A stretch of 50,407 bases of DNA from Glutamicibacter arilaitensis Re117 (GTDB lineage Bacteria > Actinomycetota > Actinomycetes > Actinomycetales > Micrococcaceae). The stretch lies in the NCBI RefSeq assembly GCF_000197735.1, contig NC_014549.1, positions 1-50,407 of the forward strand. The letters run 5' to 3'. Under the pieces are notes generated by a model. That model was not told the DNA's origin and did no database searches. It saw only the letters and a list, made by a program, of their open reading frames with translations. Shown piece by piece: positions 1 through 7,257 of the stretch (positions are counted from its first letter, which is position 1; each line of letters opens with the position of its first letter). Made by a program: the position numbers and the translations under genes.

Positions 1-82
1 CCCCAATCCATCCAGCGGCATCGAGTGGGTCCTGTACCCCTCGCAGATGGACGGGCGCCCGATGGAAGTCGAACGCTACTAG
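1..82 (+). CDS. C-terminal end of a 78-aa small unknown protein (starts at 50253 across the circle junction)
   Basis: Bases 2-79 read in frame and end at TAG 80-82, with C-terminus GRPMEVERY. Joined to the ORF that begins at 50253, where the last two bases AA plus base 1 form an AAC codon, it makes one uninterrupted 78-aa protein. The function is not recognised. The N-terminal half (positions 50253-50405) contains LRAGDRI, as seen in small beta-barrel proteins, but this is weak. The gene belongs to the run of small + strand genes behind ATAGTACTAT palindromes (nearest copy 50212-50221). The frame match at the junction is seen directly; circularity is inferred from it. Confidence 0.65.
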   Translation, partial: PNPSSGIEWVLYPSQMDGRPMEVERY

Positions 83-104
83 CCCTTGCCGATCGAATAA
101 CCCT

Positions 105-123
105 GATAGTACTATTAGAGTTA
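105..123 (+). promoter_or_regulatory. TAGTACTA palindrome upstream of ssb
   Basis: The core ATAGTACTAT (106-115) is a perfect 10-bp palindrome. It is embedded in a longer near-palindrome with AACCCT on the left and AGAGTT on the right. It lies 27 bp before the chosen ssb start. The same core precedes most genes of the 47.6-0.6 kb island. It could be an operator for a plasmid-wide regulator, part of the promoter (TACTAT resembles a -10 box), or a hairpin active in single-stranded DNA. Confidence 0.7.
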
Positions 124-142
124 CACAATGAAGGAGAAAACC

Positions 143-508
143 ATGAGCCACATCACCCGAACCGGCAACCTGGCCGCCACCCCCGAACTGCGCCAAGGGG
201 AGCGCGGCGCATACACCTACGCCCGCGTCATCGTCACCGACAGGCTGCGCCAGGAGGACGGCAGCTACGCCGACGGCCCAGCCATCGCCTACGAGGTCGC
301 CGTAAGCGGTGACCAGGCAACGAACCTTGTCGCCGCCGCGCAGGAGTCCGGTAATATCCGCGTGATGTTCTCGGGGCGCTATCGCGTCACCGAATACAAG
401 GGCCAACAGGGAACCCGGATCAAGCACGAAGTGAACGCTGACGAGGTGGCCGTGAGCTTGCGCGGCCAGACAGTCACCGCCGCCCGCAACAGCCGCAGCA
501 GCGACTAG
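143..508 (+). CDS. ssb: Single-stranded DNA-binding protein (SSB)
   Basis: This 121-aa OB-fold SSB coats single-stranded DNA in replication, repair and conjugative transfer. The N-terminus (SHITRTGNLAATPELR) and the later VMFSGRYRVTEY segment are typical of actinobacterial plasmid SSBs. It lacks the long acidic C-terminal tail of chromosomal SSB and ends NSRSSD, so it may not recruit the usual partner proteins. Start 143 was chosen over ATG 128 because AAGGAG lies 6-10 bases before it and SSBs normally begin MSxxTxxGNL. An ATAGTACTAT palindrome sits upstream. Plasmid SSB genes are typical leading-region genes, expressed early in recipients. Confidence 0.93.
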   Translation: MSHITRTGNLAATPELRQGERGAYTYARVIVTDRLRQEDGSYADGPAIAYEVAVSGDQATNLVAAAQESGNIRVMFSGRYRVTEYKGQQGTRIKHEVNADEVAVSLRGQTVTAARNSRSSD

Positions 509-527
509 AACAGGCTGACGCCTGACC

Positions 528-574
528 TGTCAGGGGTGCGCGGCTGGCAAGCTTCGCACCCCTGACAGTACTAT
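528..574 (+). promoter_or_regulatory. Hairpin plus TAGTACTA variant between ssb and parA
   Basis: Bases 528-540 and 555-567 form a perfect 13-bp inverted repeat (TGTCAGGGGTGCG arm) with a 14-nt loop. The right arm runs into a variant palindrome, ACAGTACTAT (565-574), followed by a strong GGAGG (585-589) for parA. The hairpin could terminate the ssb transcript or present the parA promoter in a folded form. The arrangement of a hairpin next to a TAGTACTA copy is the same as in the gaps at 48.5-49.6 kb. Confidence 0.6.
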
Positions 575-596
575 TAGCACTATTGGAGGTAATACA

Positions 597-1395
597 GTGA
601 CCGCTCAAATTTTCGCCCTCTGCAATCAGAAGGGCGGCGTCGGTAAATCGACGACCACCTTCCACCTGGCACGTTCCGGAGTGCTCCGAGGCCTACGGGT
701 GCTCGTGGTCGACAACGACCCCCAGGGCAACCTCACCGCCGTAGCTGCCGCAGAACCAGTAAGCGAGGACCAGGCCGGGCTAGCCGACGCGCTCAGCTCC
801 CGCGCATCCGAGACCGTGCGCGACGTCATCGTGCCCGGCATTTGGCCCGGCCTCGACGTCGTACCCACCTCTGGCGTCACGCTTGGCACGGTGCGCGATG
901 AAACTGGTGATTGCCGGGGCAGGCCGCGAGGGCCGCCTCAGGGAAGCCCTGGCCACCGTGGCGGAGGACTACGACCTAATCCTGATCGACTGCGCCCCGA
1001 GCCTGGACCAGCTCACCATCAACGGGCTGACCGCAGCCCACGGGGTCCTAGTTGTCACGCACTCGAAACAATGGAGCCTCAGCGGCCTGTCCCAGCTCCT
1101 TGACACCATCGAGAGCGTGCGCGGCTACTACAACCCGTCGTTGACGGTGGCGGGCGTGCTCGTCAACCAGCACGAGGAACGAACCGTCAGCGGTCAAACG
1201 TGGCTCGATGAGCTGCACACGGCAGCAGAAGCCCGCGGCCTGCGCGTGTTGACCCCGCCAATTCCCAAGCGCGTCGTTATCGCAGACGCCACCGAGGCCG
1301 CGCGCGGCCTCGACGAATGGGGGAGCGCCGAAGCGACCACGCTGGCCACCCTCTACAGCGAACATCTGGCCACTATCGAAGGAGTCAAGCCATGA
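597..1395 (+). CDS. parA: ParA partition ATPase, split by an apparent +1 frameshift
   Basis: This is a Walker-type ParA ATPase that moves plasmid copies apart together with the adjacent ParB-like protein. The first frame (597 to about 893) carries the deviant Walker A motif NQKGGVGKST (residues 9-18) and VVDNDPQG. The second frame (from about 898) carries LILIDCAPSLD and the rest of the fold. The frames join at GATGAAACTGG near 892-902. Dropping one A gives TVRDELVIAGAGREG, the expected family sequence. A one-base insertion or a sequencing error in the A run explains it; programmed frameshifting is possible but unsupported. If real, the gene is broken, although a TTG at 883 could start the C-terminal part. 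Stop 1393-1395 overlaps the next gene's ATG. GGAGG precedes the start. Confidence 0.85.
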
Positions 1396-1793
1396 CCCGC
1401 CCCACCCCGCGCAAATCATCCCTTGCCGGTTCAAGTCCCGTCACCCCACCTCAACCAGCTGCACAGGCGGACCCAGTGCCCGCGGCCAGCGTGCCGGCCG
1501 CCCCAGCTACCGCAACGCGGGCAGTGGCGCCGAAGCCGACCGACGGCAAAAAGAAGTACCCGCATAAGGTTTCGTTTTACCAAGACCCCGAGGACACCGC
1601 CCGGGTGCGCGGTGCCATCCTTTACACGATGACCACCGAGGGAAACCGCAACCTGTCCCAGTTCGTCAACCGCGCCGTGATGGCCGAGGTTGAGCGCCTG
1701 GAAGCCAAATACAACAACGGCGAGCCCTTCCCATCGGTGGGAGCCCGCGAGATGCCCCAGGGCGGCGCGGCGGCCGCAGGGTCCGAGGACTAG
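1392..1793 (+). CDS. parB: ParB-like small centromere-binding protein
   Basis: 133 aa. The N-terminal ~55 residues are Pro/Ala-rich and probably disordered. The C-terminal half (KKYPHKVSFYQDPEDTARVR onward) resembles the ribbon-helix-helix type centromere-binding proteins encoded directly after parA on actinobacterial plasmids, not the large ParB/Spo0J family. ATG 1392 overlaps the parA stop (ATGA), so the two are translationally coupled; the longer ORF starting at 1317 lies inside parA and is not favoured. It would bind a nearby centromere and engage ParA. No iterated centromere repeats were recognised beyond the TAGTACTA palindromes. Confidence 0.75.
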   Translation: MTRPTPRKSSLAGSSPVTPPQPAAQADPVPAASVPAAPATATRAVAPKPTDGKKKYPHKVSFYQDPEDTARVRGAILYTMTTEGNRNLSQFVNRAVMAEVERLEAKYNNGEPFPSVGAREMPQGGAAAAGSED

Positions 1794-1796
1794 GCC

Positions 1797-2246
1797 ATGC
1801 GGGCGCACGCGGCCGCCGCAGTGGCCTTGGCTGGCCTGCTAGCCGGATGCGCTTCGACGCCTCCGGAACCCGCGACCGCCCTCGTCGCACTCGGCTCGGG
1901 CCTGGAATTCCAGGTAGAGCATGCCCGCACTGCCGACGAGCAGCGCACGGGCCTCGCTGGCCGGTCCGAGCTGTCGGAGGATCAAGGCATTCTGTTTTCA
2001 TTCGCCAGCCAATCAGAACGCCAAGTATGGATGGCCGGAATGAAATTCCCGCTCGACGTCGCCTGGATCGCGGATCACCGCGTGATCGCTGTACAGACCC
2101 TTGAACCCTGTACCGAGGTCGAACAAGATCGCTGTCCGCGCTGGACGTCTCCCAACTACGTCGACGCGCTGTTAGAAGTCCGGGCGGGTGCCCTCGCAGG
2201 CATCGACGCCGGAACCGTCGTGACCATCCGAGAGGAAAACCCATGA
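1797..2246 (+). CDS. DUF192-family lipoprotein
   Basis: 149 aa. It has a short lipoprotein signal peptide with lipobox LAGC, modified Cys near residue 18, predicting attachment to the outer face of the membrane. The rest matches the DUF192 pattern: a TGLAGRSEL turn, GILFSF, a WMAGMKFPLDVAWI core and a Val-rich C-terminal strand. DUF192 proteins are small beta-rich domains of unknown function. It starts three bases after the ParB stop and its stop overlaps the next ATG, so it appears to be part of the par operon; why a surface lipoprotein sits there is unclear. Confidence 0.8.
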   Translation: MRAHAAAAVALAGLLAGCASTPPEPATALVALGSGLEFQVEHARTADEQRTGLAGRSELSEDQGILFSFASQSERQVWMAGMKFPLDVAWIADHRVIAVQTLEPCTEVEQDRCPRWTSPNYVDALLEVRAGALAGIDAGTVVTIREENP

Positions 2247-2995
2247 GCGCCACCGACCCCGCACTGACCCCAGCGCAGCCCGACACCAGGCCCGACTACA
2301 TCGCCCAAGCCATTGCCGCACTCACAGCCGCAGCGCGCACGACACGCACCATCGGTGCGGGAACCGATAACGAGCACACCGAACCGGCCGACTTTGGAGA
2401 GATCGCCTGTCACGTCATCACGAGCGTGGCGGCCAACCTCGGAGGCGTTGACACGCTGCTGGCCGGTCGCCCCGGCTCCTGGGAAGCCGACTACGTCCGG
2501 CAGATCGTCCACAGCACCACCCCCGAGGACGAGCTGTTGACCTGGCGGACCGAGCCGGTGCGCATGCACCTCGATATTGAGGGCGTGTTCTACGACTTCG
2601 GTCTGGAACAACTGTGGGACGAAGAATCAGGACAGGCCATCAAGCACGAACAGGACGACAGTCTCACCGAGGAACAGGTGGCCCGCGCTGACGCCATCGC
2701 CGCGAGTATCGACCGGCTCTGGAAGCAGGATCAGGCCGCGTACCGTGAGGCCTATCTGGCCTCGATCCGCCATGAGCTGACCAGGCGCGGGCTCACCGTC
2801 GAGGTGGAAGCCATCGACGAGCCCGCCGACACTCTCACCTGGGAGCCGTTCGCCGACGAGCTGCACGAGCTCGCCCGAAAAAACACGCCCTTGCCGATGA
2901 CCGGAGAAGCCCCGGACTGGACCGAGGGCACCCCGGCCGACGCGCTGCGCCGGGCCGGTCTGACCTACACCGCCCGCGCGCAGGACGCCATCTAA
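2243..2995 (+). CDS. Conserved-looking hypothetical protein of the par operon
   Basis: 250 aa, acidic, no signal peptide or membrane segment. No family is recognised. The start ATG overlaps the preceding stop (ATGA). The N-terminal part is Ala-rich and helical; the middle holds MHLDIEGVFYDFGLEQLWDEE and a helical stretch (EEQVARADAIAASIDRLWKQ). The C-terminal sequence DWTEGTPADALRRAGLTYTARAQDAI is compact. Codon use matches the plasmid backbone, so it looks like a long-standing plasmid gene, probably for maintenance given its place behind parAB. Confidence 0.75.
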   Translation: MSATDPALTPAQPDTRPDYIAQAIAALTAAARTTRTIGAGTDNEHTEPADFGEIACHVITSVAANLGGVDTLLAGRPGSWEADYVRQIVHSTTPEDELLTWRTEPVRMHLDIEGVFYDFGLEQLWDEESGQAIKHEQDDSLTEEQVARADAIAASIDRLWKQDQAAYREAYLASIRHELTRRGLTVEVEAIDEPADTLTWEPFADELHELARKNTPLPMTGEAPDWTEGTPADALRRAGLTYTARAQDAI

Positions 2996-3030
2996 GCGCG
3001 CTGCAACAGAAAGCTGCGAGGAAGGAAATA

Positions 3031-3249
3031 ATGAACGATCCCGAAGCTGTCGATGATCTGATCACCGATCTTCCAGAATGGGCGACGACCGAAGAAATCG
3101 CCGATCTAATGCGTGTTAAGCCGCAAACCGTTCTGAAATGGAACAAGGAATATGGGCTTAAGGCCGTTTCGATCGGTGCTAGGGTGCGGCGCTACCGGAA
3201 GAAGGATGTCAGGGACTTTTTGCTCACCAGTGACGACAACGACGAATAG
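3031..3249 (+). CDS. Small helix-turn-helix (excisionase/MerR-like) DNA-binding protein
   Basis: 72 aa. Residues ~17-65 form a MerR/excisionase-type winged helix: WATTEEIADLMRVKPQTVLKWNKEYGL followed by a strand and YRKKDVRDFLL, ending in an acidic tail. A good ribosome site (GAGGAAGGA) precedes ATG 3031. It converges on umuC, with stop and stop two bases apart. Such proteins act as recombination directionality factors or plasmid regulators; a role as regulator of the plasmid's palindromic sites is possible but untested. Confidence 0.8.
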   Translation: MNDPEAVDDLITDLPEWATTEEIADLMRVKPQTVLKWNKEYGLKAVSIGARVRRYRKKDVRDFLLTSDDNDE

Positions 3250-3251
3250 CC

Positions 3252-4565
3252 TCAGGCTGCTTTCACGGTCAGTAGCTCACGCCAGTGCGTGGTGTAGCGC
3301 GGACTCATCATCTCCCGCCGCATCTCCCAAGCCGGCCCCTGCTGTAGGCCGGCCCGACCCAAACCGATGGACTTCACACCGTGCTCGGAACGGATCTGCT
3401 GGATCAGCGGGCCAATCTGTTTGGCCTCATGCGCTGAAATGAACGGGTCAAAAGTTTCCTGCATGGCACAGGGTTGAAGATCCATGACCACCACCCCCGC
3501 CCGCGCGTATTTCACCCCGATCAGAATCTGGGGGAGTAGTTGTTTCGCTGCGCGGGTGAGCACTACTGGGTCAGCCGTAGGCCCTGGAAGTTTCACTGTG
3601 ATCGCTGGCTGGTGATCCTGGTGCTGGTTGTAGTAGCTGGTCATCGCCCACGCGGAGAGGATCTTGGCCTGTTTCTGGTGCTTGTGCAATCTGGCGGAGG
3701 CCTGCTGCGCATAAATCCCCATGACCTGCTCCATGCCCACTCGGTCGGTGATCGGATCAGAAAATGAGCGGGAGAAGATTAGTTGGTCTTTGATCGCCCG
3801 TTCTTCTTCCATCGGGATGCAGGGAATGCCGCGCAGCTCTAGCACGGTGCGCATCTGCACGATGGAGAACTTATCCCTGATCCGTACCTCGTTCGCATTG
3901 CGGAGGTCTTTAGCCGTCCAGATCCCCAAGCCGCGCAGCCGTTTGGTCAGCCTGGGGCCGATGCCCCACACCTCAACTACCGGTAGACGCGCCAGCAGGC
4001 TCTCGGTGGTCTGTGCTGGGGCACGATCCCACACGCACACCCCGCCCAGTTCTTTGATGTGTTTGGCGGTCTTGTTCGCCATTTTCGCCATCGTCTTGGA
4101 TGTGGCGATCCCCACGCAGACGGGCAAACCGGTCAGCCGGAACACCTCCGACTTGATCTGCTCACCCAGGGCTTGCAGCTCATCCACGGTGCCGGACACT
4201 CCCAGGAACGCCTCGTCAATGGAATAGACCTCCACCCAAGCCGAGAAACGGCCTAAAAGCTTCATGACGCGGGCAGACATTTCCCCGTACAGCTCGTAAT
4301 TAGAGGACTTCGCGACCAGCCCGAGGCGGTCAGCGTCGGCCGCGAGTTTGAACCACGGTGCACCCATCTCAATGCCCAGGGCTTTGGCTTCGGCGCTGCG
4401 CGCGACCGCGCACCCGTCGTTATTGGACAGCACGATCACCGGGCGAACTTCGAGCTTCGGGTCAAAGACCCTTTCGCAGGAGACATAAAAGCTGTTCACA
4501 TCCACGTGAGCGATGTATTCGCCCCGCTGCGGCGGAGCGGGGGAGTCTAGAGGTGATGGAGGCAT
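3252..4565 (-). CDS. umuC: UmuC-type Y-family DNA polymerase (catalytic subunit of a Pol V-like enzyme)
   Basis: 437 aa from ATG 4565, a normal UmuC length (about 420). It carries the Y-family catalytic motifs: [12 protein letters not shown] (Asp22) and SIDEAF (Asp117, Glu118). [11 protein letters not shown] and [15 protein letters not shown] (helix-hairpin-helix) also fit. With cleaved UmuD it performs error-prone synthesis across lesions during SOS. The start overlaps the 3' end of umuD by 19 nt, so translation is coupled; a TTG at 4583 is an alternative start. Plasmid-borne umuDC-like genes are well known (for example mucAB) and raise mutation after DNA damage or conjugative entry. Confidence 0.95.
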   Translation of the reverse strand: MPPSPLDSPAPPQRGEYIAHVDVNSFYVSCERVFDPKLEVRPVIVLSNNDGCAVARSAEAKALGIEMGAPWFKLAADADRLGLVAKSSNYELYGEMSARVMKLLGRFSAWVEVYSIDEAFLGVSGTVDELQALGEQIKSEVFRLTGLPVCVGIATSKTMAKMANKTAKHIKELGGVCVWDRAPAQTTESLLARLPVVEVWGIGPRLTKRLRGLGIWTAKDLRNANEVRIRDKFSIVQMRTVLELRGIPCIPMEEERAIKDQLIFSRSFSDPITDRVGMEQVMGIYAQQASARLHKHQKQAKILSAWAMTSYYNQHQDHQPAITVKLPGPTADPVVLTRAAKQLLPQILIGVKYARAGVVVMDLQPCAMQETFDPFISAHEAKQIGPLIQQIRSEHGVKSIGLGRAGLQQGPAWEMRREMMSPRYTTHWRELLTVKAA

Positions 4566-4978
4566 GTGGTGGCTACACCCCAAATCCTAAAGTCTGACAA
4601 TTCCGCCACGCGCAGGTCGGGATAATCCGGGTTCTCTGCTTTCAGCACCACCCCGGCAGGGCCAGTGGAGAGACGCTTGACGGTCATTTCCCCGTCGATC
4701 ACTGCAATCACCACGTGCCCATCGCGTGGCTGCACACTGCGGTCAACGATCAGTTCATCCCCATCGCTGATCCCCGCGCCCTGCATCGACTCACCAGACA
4801 CCCGCACAATGAACGTCGAGACTTGATCGCGGATCAGCATCTCGGATAGATCAATCTTCGTATCGGAGTAGTCCTGGGCTGGGGAAGGATAGCCCGCCGG
4901 GACCCTATCCAGAGCCATTGCGAGCACTCGTTGCGGCGGGTCCACCAGCTCACATACCTGTATACGATCAACCTTCAT
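4547..4978 (-). CDS. umuD: UmuD-type self-cleaving SOS mutagenesis protein
   Basis: 143 aa, S24/LexA-like peptidase fold. The cleavage site is Ala28-Gly29 (VPAGYPS); the catalytic dyad is Ser64 (SGESMQG) and Lys101 (MTVKRL). RecA filaments trigger self-cleavage, and the product partners UmuC. Start 4978 (MKVDRIQV) was chosen because it leaves the expected ~28-residue N-terminal arm; the ORF upstream of it runs through the promoter. A LexA-type palindrome lies 15-32 bp before the start, so induction by DNA damage is expected. Confidence 0.93.
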   Translation of the reverse strand: MKVDRIQVCELVDPPQRVLAMALDRVPAGYPSPAQDYSDTKIDLSEMLIRDQVSTFIVRVSGESMQGAGISDGDELIVDRSVQPRDGHVVIAVIDGEMTVKRLSTGPAGVVLKAENPDYPDLRVAELSDFRIWGVATTCLHHL

Positions 4979-4992
4979 TGTAACACCTATCC

Positions 4993-5010
4993 TTAGAACA
5001 TATATTCTAA
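4993..5010 (-). promoter_or_regulatory. LexA (SOS) box upstream of umuD
   Basis: TTAGAACATATATTCTAA is symmetric except for one base pair. It contains GAAC-N4-ATTC, one change from the actinobacterial/Bacillus-type consensus GAAC-N4-GTTC. It lies just upstream of umuD and about 65-85 bp upstream of the divergent ATPase gene, so LexA bound here could also influence that gene. Confidence 0.75.
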
Positions 5011-5076
5011 CATTTGAGCGTAGTGTGAACCTCCGACACTTGAACTTGATAGTCAAAAAGTAGTGTGACCGTGATA

Positions 5077-6462
5077 ATGAGACCAATGGAAACTTTAAAA
5101 GCGACGGCGGTTTTTACCCCCAACAGCTCATCCCCAAAGCTGTCGTTAGTGCAGCGAACCGAAATCGAACATGAAATTGATGACTATCTGGAGGAGGGCG
5201 GCAAATTTGTCTGCTTGCAAGGTGTCACCAAGCTCGGTAAGACGACGATCGCCGACACAGCAGCGAAAAAGATAGATCTGACTTTTAAGTTCGATTCACA
5301 GAATCTGCAAGGGGGCGCTAAAGACTTGTGGCGGGCCCTCGCTTCGAAACTGCGCCAACCTGTAGAAGAAGCTCATTCACACGGTACCTCTGATACTGCA
5401 AAGTGGTCTTTCCGTGGCCTTTTGGGATTTTTCAACGCTGAGGCCGCGGGCGACCATGCGAAGACCAGTGGAAAAACTGTTACCTTCGAAAACGATCTTG
5501 CTGAAATCGTCACATCAGCTATCGAAGGTTTGACCGCTGAAGGTAAAACGATATTGGTCGTCTTAGACGACTTCCACTTCATCGAGAACCAATCGGCCAA
5601 GGTAGAAATTCTTCAGGCCCTAAAACCTATAGCCAATCACAAAGTATCCGTTCTTCTTGTGACGCTTCCGGAACGGGACTTTAGCAAAATTTTTAATAAA
5701 GCAAACCTCATGGGCCGAAGCGCCACGGTACAAGTTCCACTGTGGACTACTGATGAGCTAGAGGGAATTGCTGTGAAGGGTTTCAAGGAATTGAATGTCC
5801 AAGCCGATCCTGAAACCATAAAAATGCTCGCTAAGAAGAGCTATGGTAGTCCTCAAATTATGCAAACCTTAAGTCTTAGGTTGTGCCGCAACGCGAACAA
5901 CGTTCGCTTTAAGCAAGAACATCTTACGCCGCTGCTTCCGCCGAGTGAGCCCAAGAAGTTCTATAGTGCAGCTATCGACGATAGTTCCAAAAAATGGCTT
6001 GCAAAGCTTGCGTCAGGCAAGGGTACGAGAGGCACTGAGAGGAATGTCTATACGGATCCAGCGTCAAAACGAAAGTATGACGGTTACACAATCTGTTTAC
6101 AGGCGCTTAAAAACATAGGTCCGAAGCCAGTCACAACTTTTGAAGAGCTGAAATTCGAAGTCGCTAGGGTTCTAGGTATCGAACCCAAAGATGTTTCGCG
6201 AATGCAGCTCCATGGTCCTTTGAACAACATGACAGGCATTGCTCATGAGGAAATGAAGGCAACGTTAGCCACGGTAGTCCCTGAAGGACTGCCACTCTCC
6301 ATTTCGATTCCCCAACCATTTTTCGAGTGGGGGCAGACTGAAATGGAACAACCCATTAAGATTCTTGATCCGGTCCTACTTTTTGCAATCGACTGGCACT
6401 GGGAAGAAATTATGTCGAGTATCGAACGGAGACAATTACTTGCCAATGTTGAAAATGCCTGA
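5077..6462 (+). CDS. Lone P-loop ATPase (AAA/STAND-like), possible defence protein
   Basis: About 461 aa. It has Walker A GVTKLGKTT (about residues 49-57 from ATG 5077) and Walker B ILVVLDDFHF, followed by LLVTLPERDF (sensor-like), the order seen in Orc/Cdc6-like AAA and STAND ATPases. The C-terminal ~200 residues are not recognised. The start is uncertain: GTG 5065, ATG 5077 and ATG 5086 are in frame and none has a clear ribosome site. GC content is visibly lower than in the backbone, suggesting acquisition. It is transcribed divergently from SOS-controlled umuDC and sits next to the type I RM operon; a role in phage defence is inferred from location only. Confidence 0.75.
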   Translation: MRPMETLKATAVFTPNSSSPKLSLVQRTEIEHEIDDYLEEGGKFVCLQGVTKLGKTTIADTAAKKIDLTFKFDSQNLQGGAKDLWRALASKLRQPVEEAHSHGTSDTAKWSFRGLLGFFNAEAAGDHAKTSGKTVTFENDLAEIVTSAIEGLTAEGKTILVVLDDFHFIENQSAKVEILQALKPIANHKVSVLLVTLPERDFSKIFNKANLMGRSATVQVPLWTTDELEGIAVKGFKELNVQADPETIKMLAKKSYGSPQIMQTLSLRLCRNANNVRFKQEHLTPLLPPSEPKKFYSAAIDDSSKKWLAKLASGKGTRGTERNVYTDPASKRKYDGYTICLQALKNIGPKPVTTFEELKFEVARVLGIEPKDVSRMQLHGPLNNMTGIAHEEMKATLATVVPEGLPLSISIPQPFFEWGQTEMEQPIKILDPVLLFAIDWHWEEIMSSIERRQLLANVENA

Positions 6463-6490
6463 GTTAGTCTAGCTGCTTTTGAACTCCGTC

Positions 6491-6508
6491 AAAAATGATC
6501 GTTTTCGG
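6491..6508. repeat. 18-bp palindromic repeat, left of the type I RM operon
   Basis: AAAAATGATCGTTTTCGG matches AAAAACGATCGTTTTTGG at 13903-13920 in 16 of 18 positions. The two copies bracket hsdRSM, so they may mark the ends or integration scars of a 7.4-kb cargo. Confidence 0.45.
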
Positions 6509-6922
6509 TGCCCCGCAGGGACGCTGCGAGCGATAGATCGTTGAACCTCCTGCACGGTTCTATTCAAAGGTTTCAAAGTGTGGCGTTGTTTAGTGCCATG
6601 ACAGGTTGGGACGTCTCGCGGCACCCGGTCTTCGGCAATTTCGGCATTAGGAGTGGGATGGTCAATGATGGTGGTGAGGAAGTGCGGGCGAAATCCCACG
6701 GGCTCATTGGTCGATCTTGCTTCGGGTTGCAGGCTCATGTGCTGAAGTCCTTCCCTCATTCGCGATTGTTGAGGCTCTATGCTCGACGATAGGACGCCGA
6801 TCGACCCTTGCCTAGATTAAGCGGAGCATGAGTCTAAGGACCGTTGAACAGGTGATGTTGTGCCTCGTGCTCTACGGCGGCCCTTCACCGGCTGGTAGCG
6901 ACGGTTCCTAGGGTGCGTTAAA

Positions 6923-6961
6923 CACGGAAGCATCCCGCGAAAATTGCGGGATGCTTCCGTG
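6923..6961. terminator. Strong hairpin, probable bidirectional terminator
   Basis: A perfect 16-bp stem (CACGGAAGCATCCCGC and its complement) with the 7-nt loop GAAAATT. There is no long T run on either side. It sits between the 3' ends of the ATPase gene and hsdR and could stop both. Confidence 0.65.
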
Positions 6962-7257
6962 CGAAAAGGCTAGTTTTCACTTATAAACAAGGCCAGCTTA
7001 ACTCTCGACACAGCAGATCAGTCCGTAGTTCCTTTTTGTTCAGGGAATATTCAGTCTCTGGTTTACCCAACATGCCGGGCGGGCAGTGTATGACCTGTGG
7101 TAATTCCTATCGCTGTGTATCGCTTCGTCACGGGATCTGAACTCATCCGACCCCGGGCCGTCCCATAATGCACGATCGATGGTGTCGACCATCAATGTCT
7201 TCCGTCGTGAAGGCTGCGCTGAGACAGACGCAACCTCCAAAAGGGATGCCGGAGGAT

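Larger units (their letters stand above)
6463..7257. other. Gene-free spacer between the ATPase gene and hsdR
   Basis: 795 bp with no convincing gene. ORFs such as 6469-6759 (-) lack recognisable domains and ribosome sites. It holds an 18-bp near-palindrome at 6491-6508 matched by one beyond hsdM, and a strong hairpin at 6923-6961. Parts may be remnants of a lost gene or mobile element. Confidence 0.5.

Noticed and set aside
6469..6759. - strand ORF of 96 aa after the ATPase gene
   Set aside because: No ribosome site, no recognisable domain, and an overlapping ORF on the other strand is equally open. It may be a remnant but cannot be supported as a gene.
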